DNA of 64,000 bases from Centroberyx gerrardi (taxonomy: Eukaryota; Chordata; Actinopteri; Beryciformes; Berycidae), in the NCBI RefSeq assembly GCF_048128805.1, contig NC_136010.1, positions 13,984,480 through 14,048,479 of the forward strand. The letters are read 5' to 3'. The translations under genes and the position numbers were made by a program. Positions 44,931 through 57,490 of the stretch are shown in pieces (within the stretch, counting starts at the first letter, position 1; each line of letters begins with the position of its first letter). Below the pieces are notes generated by a model that saw only the letters and a program-made list of their open reading frames with translations, was not told the DNA's origin and did not search any database.

Positions 44931-47900
44931 TTGCATAAATAATGTACAGTCTGAGAAGAGAGAGGGAGATGGAGGGAGTGTAGCCAGACACTAGTGCAAT
45001 CCTTGCTCATTACCTTTTATTAATAAAGTTGTGTCCAATATTATAATATATATATATATATATATATAATATCCAAGATGTGTTTCATTCTATCTCAGAT
45101 GTCCACAAGAGATTTTTTTTCCGTTTTCCTTCATTTGTAATCTAGTTTGTTCATTACCTTTGTTCATCCTTTTCCCCATTCATTTGACCACTTACACTCG
45201 TCGAATGTGTTCATACACTTAGACTTCCACAGAAGCCCTATAAGTGGATTGTATGTTGCCCTACTGGAGCTCCCAGTGCAACTTGCTCTGCAGTCCAAAC
45301 CCTGCTTCGATCATCAGGACTGCAACTGATGATGGATGGAGCTGTCTCCCTCCAGGTTGTCATAGCATCTGTTGCATGGTACTCACTATATCCTGCTCTG
45401 TCGATGCTTGGCTCCCCCAACACATGCACATACGCATGCACAGACTCCATGTACGCAAAAGGGTCTCCACCAACTACAGCGCTGTTGGTGTCTGGGCTGT
45501 TTGGTGGCTAATGCTGGAAAATGAGAAGTATGAACCTACCTTTGTTCAGTTACAGCACAAACCTCCCATGACAGGTGTTTTTAATGACTGCCATGTTACA
45601 TATTATAGATAAACTAGTGAGCTGGTGTTTGTTTGGATAATATTTCACTAATTCTCATTAAAAGAGATGACCAAGCACAAAATGGCTTTGGCCTGACATG
45701 ACTGACCTAGGCTCAGTCTCAACAGAATGGGTGTCTGGTTGAAGTGGGTCTGAGATGGCTGGGAGGGTCATCCTCTACTTAAGGTGGGGGAGTGAAAGGA
45801 TAGAGGGAGGAGAGGAGGGAAAGAGGGGAGATAACTGGAGATAAAAACAATGGGAGAGTGACGAAGGGAGGGATGGCGGAATGAGGGAGAAATCAATAGG
45901 AAATCAGTGTTTGGGGAGGGCCTGTCGTTTATCAGGTGACACGGTTAAACAGCGTTAAGGCACTAAAAGTGAGAAAAATATAGGCCATCCCCATGCTGGT
46001 ATTGATCACAGCGGAATGGGGCGGCAGAAGGCCGAAGCCACTAATAAAATAAGACGTATCTGAGTGGGAATCAGCCAGGGATCGATGGGCACGGTGATCA
46101 AGGCCAAAAACATCTTCACTGGGATTTAAGCCCGCTCTGCTGACCCGTGGCCCCTCCACACACCTCAGAGTGAGCAAGGGTTGGTGTGATGGAGGTGGGG
46201 TGGTTTCTTAGGGAAGGAAGGGAGGAAAGAAGGGGCAGATGGGTCAGTGGGTGAAGAGGGTAGACTGTCCCATTCACAGGACCTTCAGGCTGGACTTACC
46301 TGTTCTATAAAGATTTGTGAAAGAGAGAGTAGGGGAGAAGTATGAATGGGATGAGAGACCTTGAGGGAGGGAATGGGGAGAGCAAATCCGCCCTTTGCAT
46401 TTCACCCACATGCTTTCATTTATAAAAAATAATAATTCTGGGCTTTTTTTTCAACCTGTGCTGTAGTTTTGACATGTCTGGCATGATAGCAATTGATTCA
46501 GGCATTTACTTTGAGTGATCACATTAGTATTTAGTAGTTCACCATACACATGATAGTCCTTGCTATTTGCAATTGCAATTTTTGTAATTTTGTATTTTCT
46601 TTTGGAACAAAACAGAATAATTAGTAACACATAGCCTAGTTATGTTTTTAAATGGTGTACAAATGAAATATTGCCAAAGATCCTTTTCACGGAAGTTATG
46701 TATTAATTTTTTAATGCAAAATAATGGAAGAGCTGTCTTCCACAGGGAAGTGCTAAACAAAACATGCAAGCTACAAATTGAAACAAAATAATTCACATTT
46801 ATTTATTTACACAGGCTGTAATTTTTCACTATTTAATATGTCCCTCTCTGAAGATGTATGTCATTAGTCTAGGAGCTTTTGATCGTGAAAAATAACTATT
46901 TGAGTGGGTTGGAAGTTTTTAATTTTGCTTCATTCACCTTGTTACTGTTGCCCTGCTATCATACATTGTATTGCTGGTCTGGGAGTATCAAGGTAGTATC
47001 AAGGATCTAGAAAGTTGCTAGATAACTAGTAAGTAAATTAAATAAGTGTCTAATTTATGACAAAATGCCAGAGGTAAGACAGGTAAGAAAGGAAGCTTTC
47101 AAAAAAGAAGAATCCACATGTCTGTTGCTCTCCCTCACTCTCATCTTCATCCTCCCTCATTTTAAAGCTGCTGTGATGGTGTCATCATGCCAGAGGTTTT
47201 GTCTCAAAATGGGCCATAACGGAGAGAAAAAGCAAGAAAATCAGTTCTTGTGGCTGTTTAACATCTGGCAATGGGCATTTAATGAGAGTAGTGAGGCATA
47301 GAGAGGGAGGGGTTTAGATGATTCTAGGTTCTGACTTCTATTATGGCATCGGAGCAGTGGAGTACATAGACTGGATGTCTCTATACAAACTACCTTTTTC
47401 TAACTCTTTCTCAGTTTCTCTCCCTTTCTCTCCCCGTTTATTGTACACCAGATGGTGCAAGAAGGATTCTGTGGAACAGACATGATAGGAGAGGTGCTAA
47501 CAGAGAAGTTAAGACCCATGGTCCAAAGGGACGCTCATTCCAGTAATTTGAAAATCTTTTCCATTGTTTCTGTGTGCTATTAGTTTTTCATAAACAGATG
47601 TCAGTGGGATAACTGTCCCCTGGTGTGAATGAGGACGTTGGATGTTCTTTGTCTTTGAACCCCTCTAGACCTTCTCTGCTCTCTATCCTCATTGTATCTT
47701 TCAGCACCACATACATAAAAAGCTGCAAAAACATCCTCGTGTGCAGTAACCACTGGCCAGCTGCTGCGTTTCTTGGAAAGTACTGGTCAGTGTTGGACGC
47801 TCAGTCTTTCAGCGTGTTGACGTGCTAGCAGCTATGCTATTCACATGATTTACAGTGAAGTTTCCTGTGTTGAGCAGAATGCCGACGAGCTGGTGTGATA

Positions 47901-48557
47901 CAGAGACGGTGTCACAGGACAGCAGAGGGCATGTTGTGTTGCAGCTGTCCGGCGAGTATGGCCAGGTAGCATCAGGAGGTCAGGAATGGATCACTGAAAG
48001 GGAGGGGGGGTGATAGTCCAGATTTTTTGGTCAGGAGAGGAAGGTAAACACGGGCCACGGAAGACTTTAAGAGAGGAAACACTAATAACCTAGTGACCAG
48101 AATCAATATCAGCAAGGGGCAATGTTTTTTCTTTTATCTCCACATTTTTCTGCGCCTCTTACTGCAGTATGTTTAACGAGTGCTACAAGTGCGGGGCGAC
48201 TGAGGAGAGAGCAGAAGTGTGACAAATAGCAGCAGATCATGCAGAAAATGTGCGATGCTAAACATCACTTACTGCACATGGGAGAAATGGTGTGTTTGTG
48301 CAGTGTTTGCTGTCCAAGGAGTTCTGGTGGGAAAGTAAAAAAAAAAAAAGGTTCACTCTCACAGCTGGGGACTTGGAATTGAATACATGGCTTCATTTTC
48401 ACAGTTTAAAAAAAATTATGTTGAGGAGGGCAGAAAATCTTGCTGGGGTTTCGAGTTTCTTTTGATGTGTCCTGATGACGATTATGAAATCCAATAAAAA
48501 CTAATTAGGAAATTAGGAGGGAGATCAATAAGGTTTGCTCTGGTGGAGCATGCTGTT
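44931..48557. other. Gene-free region
   Basis: It contains the (AT)n stretch at 45045-45070, GA/GGAG-rich stretches (45785-45890 and 46200-46250) and unique AT-rich DNA. The plus-strand ORF at 45244-45612 is not recognisable. Confidence 0.4.
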
Positions 48558-48690
<133 letters not shown>

Positions 48691-49056
48691 CGGTCAGTTC
48701 CTCGTCGACCCCCTTCTGCCCAGGGAGTGAGGTGCAGCTCTGATCCGGCCAAAGCAATTGTTACTGATACTCCTCTGTGGATTCAGCCCGCTCTACCCTC
48801 ATATAGCAGTAATTTATATTTTGTTGACTGCCAGTTTCTTCGTCCGTGTGTAATCTGATTCGATGGGTTCTCATTTTTGCTAATTCCACCCCTCTAATGT
48901 TACGCCTAATGTACCCTGAAACCTCTTTATTGCTCTTTATTGCTCTGGCTTTGCTTTACTTAATTTATTTATTTAGAGTTGGTTTGACCACCGCAAAAAC
49001 AAGTGACGTAGTGGTGTTGCTCTGACTGGAATGTGATGGAAAGTTGTATGAGGTTT

Positions 49057-49347
49057 CTGTCTGTGCCTTGTCTTGAAAGATGAGTGGTTGTGTTTAGCTT
49101 CTGTAAGGTAGAATGTTTAGATCATGAAAAACTTATGGCAGGACAAAAGTTAGGTAGGAAAACATGCAGAAAGTTTGATATTTATGAAATGTAATATACA
49201 AATTATAAGCCTGCTTGAACAAACTGTGGATCGTTAGACCTTATGTTTATGACTGCCTTCCAACGTCAGCTACATATAAAGTATATCATATGCCTTTTCA
49301 TTTAGACCGTAGTGTAAGTGTCTATAGGGGACCAGTCAACTAAGACT
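49057..49347 (+). repeat. 291 bp duplication, copy 1
   Basis: The block starts CTGTCTGTGCCTTGTC and ends CAGTCAACTAAGACT. It matches 53401-53691 base for base except for one C/T difference (49308 versus 53652). It is non-coding and AT-rich, and has no inverted flanks at this location. Confidence 0.97.
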
Positions 49348-52122
49348 GTCCCGGATGTGAATAGAACCAGGCTCCATTTGGGAATGGGGTTGAGGGGTGT
49401 GATGGTGTTGGAGTAGGGGTTTAGTATGGGGGTGTATGTTTGGGAGGTGGGTTCAAGCCAAGGGCCTGTAGGATAATAAATGAGTTGCCAGACCAGGCCA
49501 GGCCAAGAGGATCGTAGGGGGTATTGGACAGCACCCACCTCTCCCCAAGTCTCTCTCCCACACCCCAGTCCTCTCCTTGGCCCTGCTTGCCGCCCACCGG
49601 TCGGTATGGAAACGGGGCCTTATTTAGCGGCCGGACCCGTCCGTGTCCGTGGCTGGCGATTTGTCCTTGTCTAATTACGGCTGCTGGCTGCTGCCCGCGT
49701 GCACATGACTAATGGAGGGGCCGAGGATGGGGAGGGGCGAGGTTGGGTGCGGGGGGAGGCAGCGGAGGGAGGAGGAGGCAGTGGACGAGCAGGCCGGCCG
49801 CTGGTGATTTGTGGACCAGGCACTCTGTCATTGCCCTGGACCCATTTGTCTTCAAGAGGAGTGGGGAAGAAGAGGGGTGGAGATGGAGGGGATGGTGGAG
49901 GGTGGTGTTGGTGGGGGCTCCAGGGCAGAAAATGGTTTACAATGACTCCCATTTTCCAGCACTTTCATCCTTGGCCACTACAGCGTGCATGGTTTGCCAG
50001 CGATGGGATGGAATGGGCGGCTGATGTGATGTAGGACATGACAGAAACCTTGACAGCTTGCTGCTGCTATTTCTTTTTAGGGGGTTGGCTTGATGGCCAC
50101 CCTCCCTCTCCCCGGAGAGCAAGCCTTATCTGTTTTCTCCTGTCATGTGGCGAGTGTAGAGGCTCTATGGGTTCAATGCTCCTCTGTCTGGACTCCAACT
50201 TGGAGACCATTTTTATCTCACATGTCCCAGACAGAGCACATGCATCACCCACAGCTTGGGCTGTTGCACTGTTTAAATTTCACCGTTCACCCCTCAACAT
50301 GTGTTACTCAACAAAAGACATCAGTGATTATAGACAGTCAATGATATTAATTGGTAGATATTTGAATAATACAGCAGTAAGGTGTAGTTGGCCGTCATTG
50401 ATTAAATGAGCAACAAAGCACATTTTAGATACATTTTGTACCAGCTCAGGCCATTCTCCCGGTTCTCCCTCCAGTGATGGTCAGCCTGCTGCAGCCACCT
50501 GCGTCCCACTCCGCCTGGGGTCCTTATTAGACCCCATCCGCGCAGCAGAGGTTCTCCAGCCCCTCAGCCTGGAAAGAGCAGCAGCGGGGCAGGATCTGCT
50601 AACTCTGTATTGATTTTACACAGTTTTTTATCTGCCCCCCTTTGCTCTTTCTCCAGGTCTTTTTAAGTAAATAAACACCAAATTTGTCATGTTTGTCCAG
50701 GGAGAGGAGGGGGTCGATGGGGGGATAGAGAGAGGCCAGGCCCTGGCCCAGCGCTGGGTCAGCCATGATTCATTCTGCCATCTCACGGATGGAGGGGTTC
50801 GGGGAGGATTGTTGAGGGGTGCCTGTGGAGCCTCTCTCTGACCCTCCTCGCTCCTGTCCCTCCCCTAACGCTCCTGGGCAGCCCCGGTCCTAAATCACTG
50901 GCTGTCAGCGTGTTGGCAGAACAATGGTGCAGGGTCTTCTGCTCCAGCTCGGGCTCCAGCCGACTGGACACGGTTTCCTCCATCGTTAGTGTGAGCTAGC
51001 ACCCTCTCTGGCCCTTGCTGGCCCCTGAGCCCCACGGGGGCCCCAGGGAGACTCAGGGTTAGGCTTAGCCTGACGGTCTGATGAGTTGCTGGGCTCCAGG
51101 ACTGTTGGACTGGGGGCAGGGCAGAAGATAGGAATGGCCTACTGGAGCTGCCTCATGGATGTTATATTTTATCTCTTTTCTCGTTCTATATGCAAATAAA
51201 TAATTTAATTCTGGTCATGAGATGATTCAGGTTCTGACAGCTGTAGGCTCTTTCTACATAGAGATAGTGGAATACATAACCTGACGTGCTGTAAAAAACC
51301 TCAGCTGAAGGGCCAAATTTATTGTGAACAAAAAGGATTATAAATGAACATCGCTCACTGCATTACATAAAAGTGTATAAGTTAAATACTGCCCTGATCA
51401 GTTATCTACCTCAGCCATTGATACCTCTCTCTTTCACTCTTTCCCCTTCTGGCCCTGCTTGTTGTCTCTTATTTCCCCGATTCTCTCTCCTCCTTTACTG
51501 TTTAAAGTCAAGAGTCCGAGGTCAATCTATCAAATCTCCTAACTGAGGGTCGATCAATATGTCAGCAGCCCAACACTCCCCCAGCAGTTATGATGATGTT
51601 CGTGGTGCTGCGCCTGCCTCTGCTGCTGTTACTGCCGCTACAGCGCACTGAGCAGGGGATCGAACCCAGCCTGTCAGGGGGCCTGACGGAAAGCATGAAT
51701 CACTATTACTGGAGCTGCTGTTTGCTCCCCAGTGCTCGGCGGACGTGTGCGAGCCCTGATGTGCTGTAAGTAGTGTGCTGGCCAGGACCACACACACCTA
51801 AGCTCCATACACAAAACTTGTCTTCATATACAGGCATGTGTAGGTGAATCAGCCACCTCCACACACACACACACACACAAACATACACACTCATATCACT
51901 CTATTAAGTGTCAATCAGTATTTGACCCATCAGCTCCCGGAACTTGATCCAGCCCGCCCACCACCTCTTGACTCGTTAGCCCAGAGTGAGCTCAGTTCAC
52001 TGGGCCTGGAACGGCTCCGGTTACCCCTCTAATCTCATTGGAACGCTTTAGCCACGGCTAGCGGATGCCTGCATGTCCGACAAACAGCCCAGACACTAAT
52101 AGCACCACGCTTTGTGTTTATG

Positions 52123-52158
<36 letters not shown>

Positions 52159-52424
52159 ATGCACAAAACAATAAGTATATGGATCTGTTACTGAATAGTG
52201 AGCATGGAGCTGGGGAATGTGATGTTGAAAAATGGTTTGTGTGTGTGAGTGTGTGTACACGTGCACAAATGGTGTGTTTGTGTGTAGGAATAATATTCTA
52301 GTTTACAGGATGCAATTTCCCCTTAATATACCCATCCTAATGTAATTTGGCGTCTATGGAGTGTCCGTGCACTGGGCTGGGCTGGTGTGTGTTTCTGCTG
52401 ACTGCTCCTGTTTTGTGTTTATAT
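49348..52424. other. Gene-free, partly GC-rich region
   Basis: It contains GC- and GGAG-rich DNA (49540-49930 and 50690-51120) and a (GT)n run at 52125-52156. A B-box-like GGTTCGATCC on the minus strand near 51658 lacks a tRNA body. No gene is supported. Confidence 0.4.
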
Positions 52425-52580
52425 GGATGAGTGGCTCTCTGGGAGAGCATTATGCATCCTTTTCAGCATTTAAAGATTATGTGCACGGCGGCGGCAGAGG
52501 CATTAGACAAACAAGGAAATATGTCTTTGATTAAAATATCTTTTATCTCTTTATTGATTAAAAGGCCTAGTTTGGTAATA
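52425..52580. promoter_or_regulatory. Candidate conserved non-coding element
   Basis: The block is repeat-free, with GCATTTAAAGATTATG, a CTTTGATT (TCF/LEF-type) site and TTATTGATTAAAAGG. It is not coding in any frame. This is inference from motif content only. Confidence 0.3.
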
Positions 52581-52769
52581 GAATGTCTCTACCCCTCCCC
52601 TCTGGGTCTTCCTTTGCTTCCTTGTGCTTTCTATTTTTTCACTTTCTCCTCAATAGCTAAAGATAAAAGAAAGTAAATGTTTTAAGGATTTCAACTCTAA
52701 ACTAAAAACTGATTATAAGCTGTTATGTAAGCAGCTGTAGTAATGTGCTAATTACAAATAATTACCACA

Positions 52770-53075
52770 CTTTTTTATTTTTTTTATTTGAACCTTTATT
52801 TATCCAGGGAAGTTGACTAAGCATGCTTGCTCTTTTCCAGCAACGCCGTGCTACACATTCACACAGTTACACACATTCACACCTGGGAGCTACCCAGTAC
52901 AACCAGAGTCTCCCACTGTTGGCCGAGGAGCAGTTGTGGGTTTAGTGCCTTGCTCAAGGGCAACTCAGCAGTGGTTATTGATGGAGTGGAGAGCATTACT
53001 CATCACTTTCCCCATCTACATTTTCCCACCTGGTCCGGGGATGACCTTCCCACTTCTCTAATGCTGGCCCACTTA
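52770..53075 (+). repeat. Teleost dispersed repeat (SINE-like, CTTGCTCAAGGGCA core)
   Basis: The order TTTGAACCTTTATTTATCC, then CTCTTTTCCAGCAACGCC, a CACATTCACAC cluster, TGCCTTGCTCAAGGGCA and a CTTTCCCC segment follows a repeat I have met often in fish genomic DNA. The exact family name is not certain. Confidence 0.55.
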
Positions 53076-53379
53076 TTACAACATATTTATTACAAAATAC
53101 TTTTTGGGTTAATTTTTTTGCATTGCAGTGTTGCATTGGCCAAATGCTCTAAATTCTCAATACGTTCTTAGTAATAGAATTGGTTACACAAGGTAAATAA
53201 GAATAATACTCGCTGATGTACTGGTGCTTGGATGTCCAGCTATAAATTGAGAGAATATTTTCTGTCTGTCTTATCAACAATAGTGACTCACAGTTATCAA
53301 TTCACTTCTATCAGCAGTAAAAACTGGCCACAGTGATTAGCCCTGTGATATTCTGGACATTTGTTGACTTCTCTGAATG

Positions 53380-53746
53380 ACACTGGGAAAGAGGAAATTC
53401 CTGTCTGTGCCTTGTCTTGAAAGATGAGTGGTTGTGTTTAGCTTCTGTAAGGTAGAATGTTTAGATCATGAAAAACTTATGGCAGGACAAAAGTTAGGTA
53501 GGAAAACATGCAGAAAGTTTGATATTTATGAAATGTAATATACAAATTATAAGCCTGCTTGAACAAACTGTGGATCGTTAGACCTTATGTTTATGACTGC
53601 CTTCCAACGTCAGCTACATATAAAGTATATCATATGCCTTTTCATTTAGACTGTAGTGTAAGTGTCTATAGGGGACCAGTCAACTAAGACTTGCGGAAGA
53701 ACATATTCATAAATTTTTGTTCTCAGAATTTCCTCTTTCCCAGTGT
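53380..53746 (+). mobile_element. Foldback unit enclosing the second 291 bp copy
   Basis: A 21 bp arm at 53380-53400 (ACACTGGGAAAGAGG followed by AAATTC) is perfectly inverted at 53726-53746. Between the arms lie the duplicated block (53401-53691) and 34 bp of unrelated sequence. No obvious target-site duplication was seen. Confidence 0.6.
53401..53691 (+). repeat. 291 bp duplication, copy 2
   Basis: Direct-orientation copy of 49057-49347, with the start sites 4344 bp apart, one mismatch and no indels. It starts immediately after the left inverted arm. Confidence 0.97.
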
Positions 53747-54141
53747 TACCTGCCCATTCCATGTACCTTGTTAGTGGCTGAAGTTGTGCCAGAATACTTT
53801 TTCAACCTTGACTTCTGAATGACAGTCAGGGCAGGGAAACATTACATAAGTGACAGAGGAGGTTGACAGAAACACATTTAAGTGACAGAGAGAGCAATGA
53901 ACAACTTGCCTACAGCGGCTTGATATTCTCTGGTGGCTCCTAGACATCAGGGTCAGGCCCTGTCTGTACCTCATTAGTCAGGTCACTAGCCAAGCTGGAC
54001 GAGAGGCCGGATCATGACCCGTCTGTCCGCATGTCAGAGCATGTTTATCTGTGTATCTGTGGGAACAGGCTGCTGTCAAGTTTCCTTGTCTCTCCACTGA
54101 GGACAAAGAGTGACAGAGGAGGAAGAATAAGATCAGAGTGT

Positions 54142-54159
54142 GATTGAGTGTGTGTGTGT

Positions 54160-54193
<34 letters not shown>
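54142..54193 (+). repeat. (GT)n microsatellite
   Basis: Interrupted GT run. A second GT run with a GCGTGCGTGCGC end lies at 54360-54400. Confidence 0.9.
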
Positions 54194-54195
<2 letters not shown>

Positions 54196-54358
54196 CGCAT
54201 GATGGGGAGAGACTGGGCTGAGGCTGAATGAGAACAGATGGAGATGTGCTCTTTAATTAACCCTGCAGAATCACAGGGCTGAGAACAGGCCTCGGTCCGT
54301 GAATAACACCCAGCACATCCAGGGTGTGTGTAAGGTGCAATGTTAGTGTATATGACTT

Positions 54359-54394
<36 letters not shown>

Positions 54395-54479
54395 CGTGCG
54401 CGTTGTGTAGCGTGTGTACGGAGTCTTCTGTCGAGTAGCCGGAGCATCGACCCGTTCCCCCATCCCCCTTCCCTAGAGC

Positions 54480-54625
54480 GGGGCGTTTTATTTCTCATTA
54501 GCGGGCAGCAAACTGCTGGGGGATGAAATTTGCTAACAGGAATTAAAAGTGCATTAACACATCTGAGAGATTCATTTCTGCTAATAGTTTTATTAGTGCT
54601 CTGACCTTTCAGTTCATTAGAGGAC
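54480..54625. promoter_or_regulatory. Candidate conserved non-coding element
   Basis: It contains CTCATTAGCGGG, GGAATTAAAAGTGCATTAAC and GCTAATAGTTTTATTAG within 120 bp of repeat-free DNA between microsatellites. Inference only. Confidence 0.3.
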
Positions 54626-56160
54626 TGAGGGAGGAGGGAGGGGAGGAGAGAGGGAGGAAAGGGTGGATGAAAGGGGCCTAGGGCTCACTATACAAGGATA
54701 GACCTGCGGAAATGGATACAATCGCAAAAGCGACATAATGAGGGCAAATGACTACACTTGTAAAGCAAAGCACTTGGGCCTTTTTGATTTGTGGGCTGTG
54801 ATGGTGTATTCAGAGACTGACTGTTTCAACACAACAGTTCTACAGCTGTCTACCTCCATCTCCTTCAAATGGTGTCACCTCTCTCTCACCTGTCATGAGA
54901 TCACCATGATGCAAAAGTGCCAACCACTAGATTGTCCAGCCACTGCTAAAGCCACTGCTTTAGGATGGTGGCTACTCAATTTCAGCAGGCTGATGCTCAC
55001 CTTCCTCCACTCAATTACCAGAATTTATAACACAATGTTTTTCAGGTCTGTTAGCGTTTGAGTGTATCACTTATCCAGCCGGTTAATTGTTTATGAACTG
55101 TGCCCTCCCCCTCTCTCAAATGAAGTGAGAGAACCAAGAAAAGAGCAGTGAGTGTGACAAGAATGGCATTTGGAGGAGGAGAATAGGTCGGAATAGTCAA
55201 CGTTGTTTTAAAAGTAAAGTCGACCTATCAGGTCTAGCAGTCACTTACAGTCTCCCTCCCAGATGCCACTGATAGACAGTGAGATAGTGTTTGAATTTAC
55301 CTTACCGTGGAGGGCAACTAAAAGGGAATTAATGTTGTTTTCTTTCTGTTTTATTGGAAAGCAAGTGAGGCAAGTTGCAGTGCAATTTGTTTTCCCCTGT
55401 TCCCTATAATTAGCATCTTACAGAAATGAAATAACATTGACGAGAAGGTCAATAATCCTGATCTATAGTGAAATTAATCCTGCTATCGACACAACAAGCA
55501 AACAATACAATTAAGAGCAGAGGGAGGAGAGAGAAAAAAGAAATAATAGAAGCAGGGAGAGAGCAGGAGTGAGGAATAGGATGTGTTTTATCTCTTGGGT
55601 TCACTGCAGAAATCCTATGAAGGTTTCTAATTAATTCATCCATTGTTAATGAAGGCAAGGCGAGGAACCAGGGATTATACATGAGGAGAGGAAGGAACAC
55701 AATTAGAGATACCAGCCTAATGATTGTTTTTTAACTTGCCGTTGTTTCTCCCTTGTACTTAGTTGACTGGCTGGGGCACATTTATTGGCCATTTAAAGGA
55801 GCTTAACCTCTTCTGCTCGCCCCCACACAGGCACACACCTACATAGGCCATAAACCTTTCTCCTTAATGGACTCCTTGTTGAACACTCCGCTTGTGTCCC
55901 TGACATCATAGGCCTACATATACAGTACCTACATACCACATAGCAGGTACTTTTGGCATCAGAAGGGGTCAGGTTGATGTCATGATGTTATGCACGCTCA
56001 CTCTGCATAATACTTGTACCGTAATGTTTATATCACTAAAGTTTTAGAGAGAATGTTGGACCCTAGACTAATACTTACTCTACAGCCTACTGCAGTGTTT
56101 CCTTTACATTCATTTAGCTGGAGAACTGCCCTCCAGCTAGAAAAATTCAAATACAATAAA
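54626..56160. other. Gene-free region
   Basis: GGAG-rich at 54625-54670 and 55505-55570. TTTCTAATTAATTCATCC near 55625 is another homeodomain-like core. No coding is supported. Confidence 0.4.
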
Positions 56161-56179
56161 AATTCATCGTCTTCTGGCC

Positions 56180-57010
56180 ATATTGCTCATGTCCCCCACC
56201 CAAACGAATACATTTGCAATTGAGAATTGTCCATATATCGTGATAACCCTCCATCCAACCGACTTTTTGCCGCTCATCTGGGTCAGAGTTGTGGTGGCAA
56301 CAGGGCAAGCAGAGCGGCCCAGGCGTCCTTTTCCCCAGCAACTTCTGTCAGTTCCTCCTGGAGGATTCTTAGACAAACTGGGAGATGTAGTCCTACCAGC
56401 CTGTCCTGGATCTGCCCTTGGGTCAGTGCCCAGTGTATCTCCAAAGGGAGGCACCTGGGTGGCATCCTCATCAAGTAACCGAACCACCTCAACTGTCTTC
56501 TCTCATTGCGGAGGGACAGCGGCTTGACTCTGAAGTACTCCCGGATCTCTGAACTCCTCACCCTGTCAAGGTAAAGTGAGTCCAGCCAGCTTGCGGAGAA
56601 TCCTCATTTCACTAGCCAAAGCTCATGACCATAGGTGAAGGTTAGAGCAAAGATTGACTAGGAAATTGTGAGCTTTGCTTTGAGTCTCAGCTCTCTCTTT
56701 CGCTGCTGCACCTAACAAGCAGTCAGTCCCAAACCCTTATATACTCACTTGTGAATAAGACCCTGTGATACCTAAACTCCACTCCCGAATGGGAAGGCCA
56801 TCTTTTTCTGGGAGAGAACCATAATGCCAAATTTGGAGGTGGTGACCCTCAGCCTGACCAGCCTGACCACCTGCTTCATTACATAGAGATCATAGTCCAG
56901 TGAAGCCAAAAGGACAATATCATCTGCAAAGACCAAAGATGCTCTCCAGACCATGGCTGCGCCTTGATATCTTGTCCATGAATATCACAAACAAGGCACA
57001 TCCTTACATT
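56180..57010 (-). mobile_element. 5'-truncated, degenerate LINE (non-LTR retrotransposon)
   Basis: The minus strand reads, in successive frames, VIFMDKISRRSHG, then FADDIVLLASLDYDLYV (the catalytic F/YxDD box of reverse transcriptase), and farther on LRWFGYLMRMPPRCLPLE and ILQEELTEVAGEKDAWAALL, the typical C-terminal tail of a common fish LINE. Frameshifts and stops separate these pieces, and the element begins inside the RT domain. It is therefore a dead copy. The tail passes into GGTTGGATGGAGGG, as in related copies. Confidence 0.82.
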
Positions 57011-57139
57011 TTAATATAAATATCCAAATAATATCCACCTACTGGAACTGATCCTGGAATGGACCCTGGAGCAAACCTGGGTCTCAGAGCCATTACCCCC
57101 ACATCTGCAAAAAATTCAACAGGAAGCACTGGCCTACTG

Positions 57140-57490
57140 TCAGCCCGCAGTGGATAAGCCAATGCCAGTGACAGAGGGGGCATGGTGCTGTTTCCAGCTG
57201 AGTGGTTTTAACTGGCGTCTGGACTGGCCTGAAGATCCAGAGGGGAGCAGAGGCCGAGAGTGGTGGGCTGCCGGAAGGATGGAGCATTGGAGCGTCGGAG
57301 GGAGAAGAAGGATTGCCTTTCAGGAATTACGAGCCATTAAATCAGAGCCTGGAAATCTCAAGGTTCCCCAAGACTGCTGCACAAGGAATCTGGGGCTGGA
57401 GAAATATTGTTTATGGTTTAAAAGGCCCGGCGATGGATTTATAAAAGAAACATTCATCATTGCAGGAAAACGGAACAAAACATTCCGGAA
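57140..57490. promoter_or_regulatory. Candidate conserved non-coding element
   Basis: Repeat-free, with a forkhead-type TGTTTAT (57408-57414), GCCATTAAATCAG and GGTTTAAAAGG. A 114-codon plus-strand frame spans it but shows no domain. Confidence 0.25.

Noticed and set aside
45244..45612. 122-codon Cys-rich plus-strand ORF
   Set aside because: No family resemblance, no splice or promoter context, and ORFs of this length are expected by chance.
51640..51690. B-box-like GGTTCGATCC on the minus strand
   Set aside because: No A box or cloverleaf can be built around it; probably chance or an old SINE scrap.
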